From: an uncultured Dysosmobacter sp.
GTDB taxonomy: Bacteria; Bacillota; Clostridia; Oscillospirales; Oscillospiraceae
NCBI GenBank assembly: GCA_934563745.1
Contig: CAKTHE010000016.1
Location: 1-52,904 of the forward strand
DNA: 52,904 nucleotides
Direction of reading: 5' to 3'
Position numbers and translations under genes: made by a program. Positions 33,401-40,455 of the stretch are shown here, piece by piece. Position 1 is the first letter of the stretch. Each line of letters starts with the position of its first letter. Below the pieces are notes generated by a model. The model saw only the letters and a list, made by a program, of their open reading frames with translations. It was not told the origin of the DNA and searched no databases.

Positions 33401-34351
33401 ATGATCACATTGGATTCCGGATCCCGGGACCCGTTTTATAATCAGGCCTTCGAAGAATATGTGTTTGAAACGTTTCGGGATGAAGAGGTGCTTTTGCTGT
33501 GGCGCAACGATCCGGCGGTGATCGTGGGCTGCTATCAGAATATCTGCCGGGAGGTCCACGTGCCGACGCTGCGGCGCCTGGGGATCCCGGTGGTGCGGCG
33601 GATCTCCGGCGGAGGAACGGTTTATCATGATGCGGGAAATCTCAATTACAGCCTGATGCTGCCGCAGACCGAGCGGATCAATTATCAGCGCTGCATGGAG
33701 CCGGTGATCCGGGCACTCAACGCGCTGGGAGTACCCGCCTATGCCGACCGGGTGTGCGACATCGCACTGGATGGCCGGAAGATCTCCGGCAGTGCCCAGC
33801 GCAGCGCCGGCGGACGGGTGCTTCATCACGGGACGCTGTTGTACTGCAGCGATCTGACGCGCCTGGACGCTATTACGACGGCATCGAAAAACGCCTGTAT
33901 TGAAACCAAGGGGACGCCTTCGGCCATCTGCCGCGTGACCAATATTGCCGACCATCTGGCCCGGCCGCTGCCGCTGGAGGACTTTGCCCGGGCTCTGCGG
34001 GAACAGATCCTGCCGCCGGGCAGCCGGCAGGTGGAGCTGGACGGGGCGCAGCGCGCGCAGGTGGAGCGGCTGCGGGATGAAAAGTACCGCAGCTGGGCGT
34101 GGACCTGGGGAAAGACGCCGGCCTTCACCTATGACCGGCAGGGGCGCTTCGACGGGGCCACGATCCATACGGCGTATACCGCCCGAAAGGGGATTCTGAG
34201 CGGTCTTCGGATCGAGAGTCCGCGGATCGCCGCCAATGCGGCTGAGCGCTTCGGCAGGGAACCGCGCCTGGATCCGGAGGAGCTGATGCGCGTATGCCGC
34301 GATCTTGTGGGAGACGAGCGGGCCGAAGCGCTGCTGGAGTGCCTGCTGTAA
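33401..34351 (+). CDS. lplA: Lipoate-protein ligase A homologue, copy 1
   Basis: LplA activates lipoate with ATP and attaches it to a lysine of lipoyl domains. The 316-residue chain has the large catalytic domain with VVRRISGGGTVYHDAGNLNY and DIALDGRKISGSAQR, where the lysine contacts the lipoyl-AMP carbonyl, and a C-terminal accessory domain (from about residue 245, AWTWGKTPAFTYDR). GGAGGGAG precedes the ATG. It starts the cassette lplA, lipoyl carrier, lipA, second lplA. It could instead be an octanoyl or lipoyl transferase, since the families are close. Confidence 0.9.
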   Translation: MITLDSGSRDPFYNQAFEEYVFETFRDEEVLLLWRNDPAVIVGCYQNICREVHVPTLRRLGIPVVRRISGGGTVYHDAGNLNYSLMLPQTERINYQRCMEPVIRALNALGVPAYADRVCDIALDGRKISGSAQRSAGGRVLHHGTLLYCSDLTRLDAITTASKNACIETKGTPSAICRVTNIADHLARPLPLEDFARALREQILPPGSRQVELDGAQRAQVERLRDEKYRSWAWTWGKTPAFTYDRQGRFDGATIHTAYTARKGILSGLRIESPRIAANAAERFGREPRLDPEELMRVCRDLVGDERAEALLECLL

Positions 34352-34388
34352 AATAAAGACTGCCGGACAGGCGGGAAAGGGGAACATA

Positions 34389-34652
34389 ATGGAAAAGAAA
34401 CTGTTGATGCCCAAGCTGCGGCCGGAAATGGAGCAGGGGGTCCTGTGTGCATGGCTGCGGGAAGAGGGGGACCGGGTGGAAGCCGGCGAACCGCTTTTTG
34501 AGATTGAGACGGATAAGGTGGTCAATCAGATCGAAGCGCCCCAAAGCGGTGTGCTGCGCCGGCAGCTGCGGGAGGAAGGCGACGAAGTACCGGTCCTGAC
34601 GCCGGTGGCTGTGCTGGAGATTGAAGGAGACGAACATGGAACGAAAGCCTGA
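34389..34652 (+). CDS. Stand-alone lipoyl-domain protein
   Basis: An 87-residue protein consisting of only a biotinyl/lipoyl domain. The hairpin EIETDKVVNQIEAP carries the lysine (residue 43) expected to be lipoylated; the DKV rather than MKM context means lipoyl, not biotin. The start MEKKLLMPKL is typical of an E2 lipoyl domain, but no subunit-binding domain or acyltransferase domain follows. AAAGGGGA precedes ATG 34389. It lies between a ligase and the lipoate synthase, overlapping lipA by 17 bases. It may be the acceptor on which lipoate is assembled, or a carrier for an enzyme elsewhere. Confidence 0.88.
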   Translation: MEKKLLMPKLRPEMEQGVLCAWLREEGDRVEAGEPLFEIETDKVVNQIEAPQSGVLRRQLREEGDEVPVLTPVAVLEIEGDEHGTKA

Positions 34653-35502
34653 CTGGCTGAAGGTCCGCTACAATCAGGAGGCGGTGGACGAGGTGGCGGC
34701 CCTGATGCGGGACCTGAAGCTCAACACCGTCTGCAAGGAGGCGAACTGCCCCAACTTGGGGGAGTGCTATCGCCGCCACACGGCGACCTTTATGCTTCTG
34801 GGCAGCCACTGCACCCGCAACTGCCGCTTTTGCAATGTGGAGCACGCGTTCCCGGATCCGGTGGACCCGGAGGAGCCGGAAAATGTCGCCCTGGCCGCGC
34901 AGAAGCTGGATCTGCGCCACGTGGTGCTGACCTGCGTGACCCGGGATGACTTGCCGGATGGCGGGGCCGAACAGTTTGCAAAGACCGTTCGTGCCATTCG
35001 CCGGCTGTGCCCGCACACCACGGTGGAGACACTGATTTCGGATATGGAGCTGAATACCGCGGCGCTGGATACGGTCCTGGCGGCGAAGCCGGAGGTGCTG
35101 AATCACAATGTGGAGACGGTGAAGGAGCTTTACAGCACGGTGCGCCCGCAGGCGGGCTATCGCCGCTCACTGGAGGTGCTGCGCTACTGCAAGGAGCATG
35201 CGCCGGGGATCCTGACGAAGACCGGCTTCATGGTGGGCCTGGGCGAGACGGATGAGCAGATCGACGCACTGATGGATGACGTTTTGGCTGTGGGCTGCGA
35301 CATTTTGACCATTGGGCAGTATCTGCAGCCTACGCCGGCCCATGTGCCGGTGGCCCGCTACGTCACGCCGGAGGAGTTTGAGCGTTATAAAAAGCAGGCG
35401 CTGGACAAGGGGTTCCGCTTTGTGGCCAGCGCACCGCTGGCCCGCAGCTCTTACCGGGCCTGGGAGGTTTTGCAGGAGGAGCAGGCGCATGATCTATATT
35501 GA
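34636..35502 (+). CDS. lipA: Lipoyl synthase
   Basis: A radical SAM enzyme that inserts two sulfur atoms into a protein-bound octanoyl group. Both iron-sulfur clusters are visible: the auxiliary cluster cysteines CKEANCPNLGEC and the radical SAM CTRNCRFC. The conserved C-terminal serine motif that ligates the auxiliary cluster appears as ARSSYRA. The 288 residues match the family. GAAGGAGA precedes ATG 34636, which lies inside the lipoyl-domain gene (17-base overlap). Octanoyl transferases LipB or LipM are not in the window; one of the LplA-like proteins may fill that role. Confidence 0.96.
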   Translation: MERKPDWLKVRYNQEAVDEVAALMRDLKLNTVCKEANCPNLGECYRRHTATFMLLGSHCTRNCRFCNVEHAFPDPVDPEEPENVALAAQKLDLRHVVLTCVTRDDLPDGGAEQFAKTVRAIRRLCPHTTVETLISDMELNTAALDTVLAAKPEVLNHNVETVKELYSTVRPQAGYRRSLEVLRYCKEHAPGILTKTGFMVGLGETDEQIDALMDDVLAVGCDILTIGQYLQPTPAHVPVARYVTPEEFERYKKQALDKGFRFVASAPLARSSYRAWEVLQEEQAHDLY

Positions 35503-36469
35503 GACCGGCTCCGACGACGTCTATTATAACTTTGGCCTGGAATACTATTTCGCGGCGGAAAAGCGTCTGCCGGATACGGTGTTCCTGTTCTGGAGAACCA
35601 CGCCTACCCTGATGGTGGGGAAGTACCAGAATGTGCTGGAGGAGATCAATAAGCCCTACGCAGATGCCCACGGCATCCGCATCGTGCGCCGCATGAGCGG
35701 CGGCGGCACCATTTATACGGACCCGGGCGGCTGGCAGTTTACGTTTATCCAGCACGGCGGCGGAGACGAGATCTCCTTTCATGCCTACATTGCGCCGGTG
35801 ATCCAGGCTCTGGGGGAGCTGGGGGTCCAGGCGTCCTTCAACGGCCGCAACGATCTGACCATTGATGGAAGAAAGTTTTCCGGAAACGCCCAGTACCGTC
35901 TGGGGGACTGTGTGGTGCATCACGGATCGCTGCTTTATCAGACGGATATTGCCCAGATGGTGGCCTCCACCACGGTGGACCGGTATAAGATCCTATCCAA
36001 AAGCATCAAATCCGTTCGGGACCGGGTGACCAACATTGCCGATCACCTGCCCCAGCCCATCCCTACGGAGCGCTTTAAAGAGACCATGGTGCGCTGCATC
36101 CTGGGCCCTGATGGGACCCGCTACGAACCGACCGAGGCGGATCGGGCACGGATCCGGCAGCTGGCGCAGGAGCGGTTTGCCTCCTGGGAGCGGATCTACG
36201 GCGCATCGCCCCGGTTCAATATTGAGAAGACCGGCCGTTTTGCCGGCGGGAAGATGCAGTTCCGTATGGAGGTCCAAAAGGGCGTGATCCGGGAAGCCTC
36301 CGTCAACGGGGACTTTTTTGCCACCCTGGACGCAGAGGATATTTGCAGGGCTCTTGTCGGATGCCGCTATGAGCGGGGAGCGGTGCTGCAGGCGCTGCGG
36401 GCCAACGGGATCGACGGCGCGGTATACCGCGTGAGCGCGGAGGAGATGGCGGCGCTGATCGTGGACTGA
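35489..36469 (+). CDS. lplA: Lipoate-protein ligase A homologue, copy 2
   Basis: A second LplA-type protein, 326 residues, clearly diverged from the first copy. It has IVRRMSGGGTIYTDPGG, the catalytic NDLTIDGRKFSGNAQ with its lysine, VVHHGSLLYQTDI, and a C-terminal accessory domain (SWERIYGASPRFNIEKTGRF). ATG 35489 has AGGAGGAG upstream and overlaps lipA by 14 bases. Two ligases around one lipoate synthase suggest a split of labour, such as octanoate versus lipoate, or different acceptor domains. No terminator follows before the tRNA promoter. Confidence 0.9.
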   Translation: MIYIETGSDDVYYNFGLEYYFAAEKRLPDTVFLFWRTTPTLMVGKYQNVLEEINKPYADAHGIRIVRRMSGGGTIYTDPGGWQFTFIQHGGGDEISFHAYIAPVIQALGELGVQASFNGRNDLTIDGRKFSGNAQYRLGDCVVHHGSLLYQTDIAQMVASTTVDRYKILSKSIKSVRDRVTNIADHLPQPIPTERFKETMVRCILGPDGTRYEPTEADRARIRQLAQERFASWERIYGASPRFNIEKTGRFAGGKMQFRMEVQKGVIREASVNGDFFATLDAEDICRALVGCRYERGAVLQALRANGIDGAVYRVSAEEMAALIVD

Positions 36470-36531
36470 AATAAAACTCCGACGGCGCAAAGGAAAAAAC
36501 GTGTATTTCGAAAAAAACTTCGAAAACTATC

Positions 36532-36559
36532 TTGACAATTTCTGATTTATTTGTATAAT
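36532..36559 (+). promoter_or_regulatory. Promoter of tRNA-Gln
   Basis: Perfect TTGACA (36532-36537), a 16-base spacer and perfect TATAAT (36554-36559), 30 bases before the tRNA. Confidence 0.9.
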
Positions 36560-36588
36560 AATATCTGTTCGCTGCACAGCGTACAGAT

Positions 36589-36662
36589 AGCGGGTTTGTG
36601 TAATGGTAGCACACCGGACTCTGACTCCGTTTGTGAGGGTTCGAATCCTTCACCCGCTGCCA
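36589..36662 (+). tRNA. tRNA-Gln (anticodon CTG)
   Basis: A 74-base tRNA including encoded CCA. Acceptor stem AGCGGGT/ACCCGCT, D stem GTG/CAC, anticodon loop CTCTGAC with anticodon CTG at 36621-36623, T arm GAGGG-TTCGAAT-CCTTC and discriminator G, as expected for glutamine. The outermost anticodon pair (position 27-43) is a C-T mismatch where B. subtilis has A-T. It decodes CAG. Confidence 0.95.
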
Positions 36663-36663
36663 T

Positions 36664-36706
36664 AAAAAAGCTCTGAAACCGTAAAGGTTTCAGAGCTTTT
36701 CTTTTT
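36664..36706 (+). terminator. Intrinsic terminator of tRNA-Gln
   Basis: A 15-bp perfect stem (36666-36680 with 36686-36700, loop GTAAA) followed by CTTTTT. Confidence 0.92.
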
Positions 36707-36727
36707 GCTTTGGCGGAAAGTGCACCG

Positions 36728-36765
36728 AAGATCCCGGAAACCACATGGCTTCCAGGATCTTTTTC
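36728..36765 (+). terminator. Second terminator-like hairpin without a gene before it
   Basis: AAGATCC-C-GGAA paired with TTCC-A-GGATCTT (36728-36739 with 36750-36761), followed by TTTTT. No gene lies between it and the tRNA terminator, so it could be a backup terminator or a remnant of a lost gene. Confidence 0.6.
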
Positions 36766-36827
36766 TGCTGTTCGGTTTAACGGTTCCGGCTCGGCTTTAC
36801 GGTCCGGACCCGAATCCAGGAGAATAC

Positions 36828-36935
36828 ATGGAAACGGGCCCGAAGACGTTCACCAATATCCTTCCCCGGCGGAAGGCTTTGCCGCGCGGTAAAGAGGCTG
36901 GAACTTTCGGCAATGGGTTTCGTCTATATCCGTAA
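36828..36935 (+). CDS. Possible 35-residue small protein
   Basis: An ATG with CCAGGAGAA upstream opens a frame of 35 codons (begins METGPKTFTNILPRR, basic). It lies 25 bases before the next gene. I see no family resemblance and it may be chance; it fills part of an otherwise empty 300-base gap. Confidence 0.2.
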   Translation: METGPKTFTNILPRRKALPRGKEAGTFGNGFRLYP

Positions 36936-36963
36936 AAGCGTCTGACGACGAAGGAGGGACCCT

Positions 36964-37365
36964 ATGAAAAAGAGAGCGGGCATTCGCGCGGCCGCCGCGG
37001 TATGCATTCTGGTCATGGGTATGTTTCTTTTCCGTGGGCAAAGGCCGTACAGGAATTTGAAAGCGTCCGATCTTATTTCCGCATCGGTTTGCCTGACTCC
37101 GCCCGATGAGACGGTCCCGATTACAGAGCCGGACGCGCTTGTCTCCTGCCTGAGGGAGCTTGTGATCGGTCGGAAAGACCAGTCCTATACCGAATACAGC
37201 GGGCAAGCGGTCACCTTTACCCTGGTTTTGACGGACGGATCTCGGCAGGAGATCCTGGTGTGCAATCCGTTTGTTGTGATAAACGGAACCGGATACAGGG
37301 CGGAATACGGGCCGTGCGAACGCTTGAGCAGCTATGCCAATAAACTGCTGGATCGGACGAAATAA
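36964..37365 (+). CDS. Hypothetical secreted or membrane-anchored protein
   Basis: A 133-residue protein with an N-terminal membrane helix or signal (MKKRAGIRAAAAVCILVMG) and a short extracytoplasmic domain. The order, LKASDLISASVCLTPPDETV, then a helix, then a strand-rich part SGQAVTFTLVLTDGSRQEI and a CERLSSYANKLL end, suggests a small beta-rich domain. AAGGAGGGA precedes the ATG, so it is probably real. I do not recognise the function. No promoter or partner gene is clear; the next feature is a lysine riboswitch. Confidence 0.7.
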   Translation: MKKRAGIRAAAAVCILVMGMFLFRGQRPYRNLKASDLISASVCLTPPDETVPITEPDALVSCLRELVIGRKDQSYTEYSGQAVTFTLVLTDGSRQEILVCNPFVVINGTGYRAEYGPCERLSSYANKLLDRTK

Positions 37366-37480
37366 GCAGCCGCTGAGCGGAGAACGGGCCGCAGGCGAAC
37401 CGGGCGCGGATGGGATCCTTTTGAAAGACCGGCCGATCTGCGGAATTTATGCCGAGAAACGGCATTCCTTCGGAAAATGG

Positions 37481-37509
37481 TTGCGGATTTGGTCGATCCG
37501 TGCTATACT
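37481..37509 (+). promoter_or_regulatory. Promoter of the lysine-riboswitch transcript
   Basis: TTGCGG (37481-37486), 17-base spacer, TATACT (37504-37509), 20 bases before the aptamer. Confidence 0.75.
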
Positions 37510-37523
37510 ATTGCAGAAAATTG

Positions 37524-37760
37524 AACGAGGATAGAGGCGCGGCGCGCAAAAGTACCTTCGGGGTCAGAACAGGCGGTTCCCGAAGCGAAAGGGCAAGCCG
37601 CCGAAGGGTCGCCGCTCTGGCCTGTAAGGGGGGCGATTGCCTGGGCCGTCGGAGAAGATCCGGCGGACTGCCACACTGTGGAGCGCTATCAGGTCATCAT
37701 GCGGAAGGGTTCCGTTTCATGTCACGGCTATGATCTCCACGGGGATCATAGCTTTTTTTA
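37524..37760 (+). promoter_or_regulatory. Lysine riboswitch (L box) with terminator
   Basis: The aptamer closes with GATAG (37530-37534) and CTATC (37686-37690). Core segments match the B. subtilis lysC leader: GATAGAGGCGCG...AAAAGTA, then AAGCCGCCGAAGGGTCGCC, then GGACTGCCAC...GTGGAGCGCTATC. The expression platform ends in GCTATGATC/GATCATAGC (37727-37752) with seven T residues, an intrinsic terminator. Lysine should favour termination and so lower expression of the NhaC-M20 pair. Confidence 0.88.
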
Positions 37761-37801
37761 TCCTTTTTCAGTTTTTACAGAATGAGAAGGGATGACGGAA
37801 A

Positions 37802-39184
37802 ATGGAAGAAAAAAGAATTGTAAAGCCATGGCAGGCAGGGCTGATGCTCTTGGTCGGCGTCGCGATTATCATCGCAGGGCTGCTGGTGATGAAGCTGAAC
37901 AACCGCATTGTCCTGGCGCTGGATGGCGTAGTGATGTGCCTGATGGCCTGGTGCTTCGGGATTCCTTACGAAAGATTGCAGCAGGGGATTAAGGAGACCG
38001 TGTCCTCCATGATCGTGGCTATTTTGATTTTGCTGTCCGTGGGTGTTCTGGTGGGCGTCTGGATGGCCAGCGGCACGGTGCCGGTGATGATCTACTACGG
38101 AATGAAGATCCTGACGCCCGGCCTGTTTTTGCCGGTGGTCTGCATTCTCTGTACGCTGATGTCCACCATGGCCGGAACCTCCTGGGGGACCTTGGCCACC
38201 GTGGGGGTTGCCTGTATGGGCGTTGCCCAGGGCCTGGGGGTACCGTTGCCGGTGGCGGCGGGCGCGGTGTGCACCGGCGCGTTTTTCGGGGATAAGGTTT
38301 CCCCGCTGTCGGACTCTCCCGTGATCACGGCTACCGTATGCGACGTGCCTTTGATGGAGGGGATCCGCCATGCGCTCCTTTCCACGGGACCGGCTTATCT
38401 GCTTTCCCTGGTGTTCTTTTTTGTTTATGGTCTGCGCTACGCGGGAGGCAGCGTGGGCGGAGAAGTATATGAGGATATTCTGACGACCGTTTCCGGCACG
38501 TTTTCTTTAAGCCCGCTGCTGCTGGTCCCCGTGGCTGTGGTGGTGATCCTGATCCTCACCAAGAAACCCACCATCCCGACCTTTGTCGCCGGCATTGCCG
38601 TGGGAGCGCTGCTGGCCATGGTGTGCCAGGGAGTGAGCCTGAGTGAGATCCTGACGGTGATGTATTCCGGCTATTCGGTGGACTCCGGATCGGAGGTGGT
38701 CAACTCCATGCTCAACCGCGGCGGCTTTACGTCCATGCTCTCCACCATCGGCCTTTTGATTGCCGCCGGCATTTTCGGCGCGCCTCTGCGTACGGCCGGT
38801 GTGGTAGATGTTCTGCTGGGCTTCGTGCGGCGCATTGCCAAGTCTTCCCGCACCATGTCGCTGGGGGTTCTGGTGCTGCACGCCGTGTTCTTTACCATCA
38901 CCGGTGCCTACTATGTCTCGTACCCCGTGGTGGGCGGCATGGTGAAGGATCTTTACCCGGAGTATCATCTGGACCGCAAGAACCTGATGCGCACCCTGCT
39001 GGATACGGGCACGGGACTTGCGCCCATGGTGCCCTGGTCGACGACCGGCTCGTATACGGCCACTACGCTGGGCGTTGCAAACCTGGCCTTTTTGCCCTAT
39101 GCGCCCATGCTGTGGCTGTCGATCGTGTTTTCTGTCTTTTATGCCGTTACCGGGATTGGCACGGCGCGGGCAAAGGAGGCGTGA
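37802..39184 (+). CDS. NhaC-family transporter under lysine riboswitch control
   Basis: A 460-residue membrane protein with about 11-12 helices of the NhaC Na+/H+ antiporter superfamily. Typical segments are VCILCTLMSTMAGTSWGT, CTGAFFGDKVSPLSDSPV and LMRTLLDTGTGLAPMVPW. NhaC-type proteins preceded by lysine riboswitches were predicted in earlier comparative work to be lysine transporters (LysW), and the leader here fits that group. It is followed 3 bases later by an M20 hydrolase in the same transcript. Start ATG 37802 with GAAGGGA upstream. Confidence 0.88.
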   Translation: MEEKRIVKPWQAGLMLLVGVAIIIAGLLVMKLNNRIVLALDGVVMCLMAWCFGIPYERLQQGIKETVSSMIVAILILLSVGVLVGVWMASGTVPVMIYYGMKILTPGLFLPVVCILCTLMSTMAGTSWGTLATVGVACMGVAQGLGVPLPVAAGAVCTGAFFGDKVSPLSDSPVITATVCDVPLMEGIRHALLSTGPAYLLSLVFFFVYGLRYAGGSVGGEVYEDILTTVSGTFSLSPLLLVPVAVVVILILTKKPTIPTFVAGIAVGALLAMVCQGVSLSEILTVMYSGYSVDSGSEVVNSMLNRGGFTSMLSTIGLLIAAGIFGAPLRTAGVVDVLLGFVRRIAKSSRTMSLGVLVLHAVFFTITGAYYVSYPVVGGMVKDLYPEYHLDRKNLMRTLLDTGTGLAPMVPWSTTGSYTATTLGVANLAFLPYAPMLWLSIVFSVFYAVTGIGTARAKEA

Positions 39185-39187
39185 GCG

Positions 39188-40333
39188 ATGGAACGGATTT
39201 TGCAGCGCTGGTATGATCTGATTGCCATTCGTTCGGTCAATGGACACGAGGCACAGATCGCGGACTATGTGGCGAACGTGCTGCGGGAGCTGGGAATGGA
39301 TCCGCATTACAGCTATTTCGAAGAGGACACGGTCCGGCAGCGTCCCTCGGTGTGGTCCGTACTGGACAGCGGCCGTCCCGGCAAGACGGTACTGCTGATC
39401 GGGCACCTGGATACGGTGGACGTATCTGAGCGCTGGAAGACGGACCCCTTCGTCCCTACGGAGATTAACGGCAAGGTCTATGGCCGGGGTGCCATGGATA
39501 TGAAGGGCGGTTTGGCCGCTATTCTGGAGACCCTGACCTATTACGCAGGGCACACCGACGAGATCAGCGGCAGGATCCTGACCTGCTTTGTGGCGGACGA
39601 GGAGGGACTGAGCAAGGGTACCTATCAGCTGGTGGCGGAGGATGTGATCCATGCGGATTACGCCATTATGGGCGAATGCCGGTACGACAATGTGGCGGTG
39701 GGCTTCCGGGGCCGGTACAGCTTTGAGGTTACAGTCCGCGGGCAGACGGCCCATGCCAGCCATTATCCCGAGGTGGGGGAAAACGCCCTGATTTCCGGCG
39801 GAAGGCTGGCGGCGGCGATCGAGGCGCTTCCTACGCGGACGCACCCGTATCTCAAGCACGGGACCTGGTGTGTGCGCTATATGGAGGGGGGAAACCCCGG
39901 CACGCTGGTGGTGCCTGAGAAATGCTATCTCTTTGTGGACCGCTATGTGGTGCCCGGTGAGACGGACGAAACCTGCATTGCGCAGATCCTGGAAGCGGCG
40001 GAGGAACTGGGCCTTTCCGGAAAGGTGGAGGTGCGGCTCAAGCCCCGGAATTCTCCGTATATGCAGTCCTTTGCCCTGGCGGAGGAGCACCCGCTGGTGA
40101 AGGTGCTGCAGGAGGAGTTTCATTCCGTTACGGGGAAGGAGCTTCCCTGCGCGTATGATGCGTCGGTGTGTGATTCCAATATTCTGGCGGTCACGCTGGG
40201 TATCCCCACTGTGACCTTCGGCCCTTCCGGCGGCAACATGCACGGAGATGACGAGTATGGCTATGCCTGGCAGGTAAAAAACTGCGGCGAGGTCTATCGC
40301 CGCACGGTCGCCCGGCTTTTGGCGGCGGATTGA
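39188..40333 (+). CDS. M20-family metallohydrolase (ArgE/DapE/YgeY-like)
   Basis: A 381-residue two-zinc hydrolase of the M20 family. Metal ligands are visible: His in LLIGHLDTVDV, bridging Asp in YGRGAMDMKGG, catalytic and metal Glu in FVADEEG, Glu/Asp in MGECRYDN, and His in GNMHGDDEYG near the C-terminus. Members remove acyl groups from amino acids or cleave dipeptides. Being co-transcribed with a lysine-riboswitch-controlled transporter, it may release lysine or diaminopimelate from an acylated or peptidic form. AAAGGAGG precedes the ATG. The gene starts 3 bases after the transporter. Confidence 0.85.
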   Translation: MERILQRWYDLIAIRSVNGHEAQIADYVANVLRELGMDPHYSYFEEDTVRQRPSVWSVLDSGRPGKTVLLIGHLDTVDVSERWKTDPFVPTEINGKVYGRGAMDMKGGLAAILETLTYYAGHTDEISGRILTCFVADEEGLSKGTYQLVAEDVIHADYAIMGECRYDNVAVGFRGRYSFEVTVRGQTAHASHYPEVGENALISGGRLAAAIEALPTRTHPYLKHGTWCVRYMEGGNPGTLVVPEKCYLFVDRYVVPGETDETCIAQILEAAEELGLSGKVEVRLKPRNSPYMQSFALAEEHPLVKVLQEEFHSVTGKELPCAYDASVCDSNILAVTLGIPTVTFGPSGGNMHGDDEYGYAWQVKNCGEVYRRTVARLLAAD

Positions 40334-40350
40334 ACCGGAAAAGAACATGC

Positions 40351-40390
40351 GCAGAAAGCCTTGAATCCACAAGGATTCAAGGCTTTCTGC
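40351..40390 (+). terminator. Hairpin after the M20 gene
   Basis: An 18-bp perfect stem (40351-40368 with 40373-40390, loop ACAA), 17 bases past the stop. No T-run follows the stem on the plus strand, though the stem itself ends in CTTTCTGC. Confidence 0.65.
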
Positions 40391-40400
40391 GATTTCAGGG

Positions 40401-40438
40401 AAAAGCCCGCCGTCTGCACGGCCGTGCAGACGGCGGGC
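40401..40438 (-). terminator. Intrinsic terminator of the dehydratase cluster
   Basis: A 16-bp perfect stem (40405-40420 with 40423-40438) followed on the minus strand by CTTTT, 18 bases past the family III CoA-transferase stop. Confidence 0.85.
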
Positions 40439-40455
40439 CTGGCTCCCGGGCCGGC

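Noticed and set aside
31790..34525. Long antisense frame (911 codons) over cls and the first lplA
   Set aside because: Both plus-strand genes have strong motifs and ribosome binding sites; the antisense frame has none.
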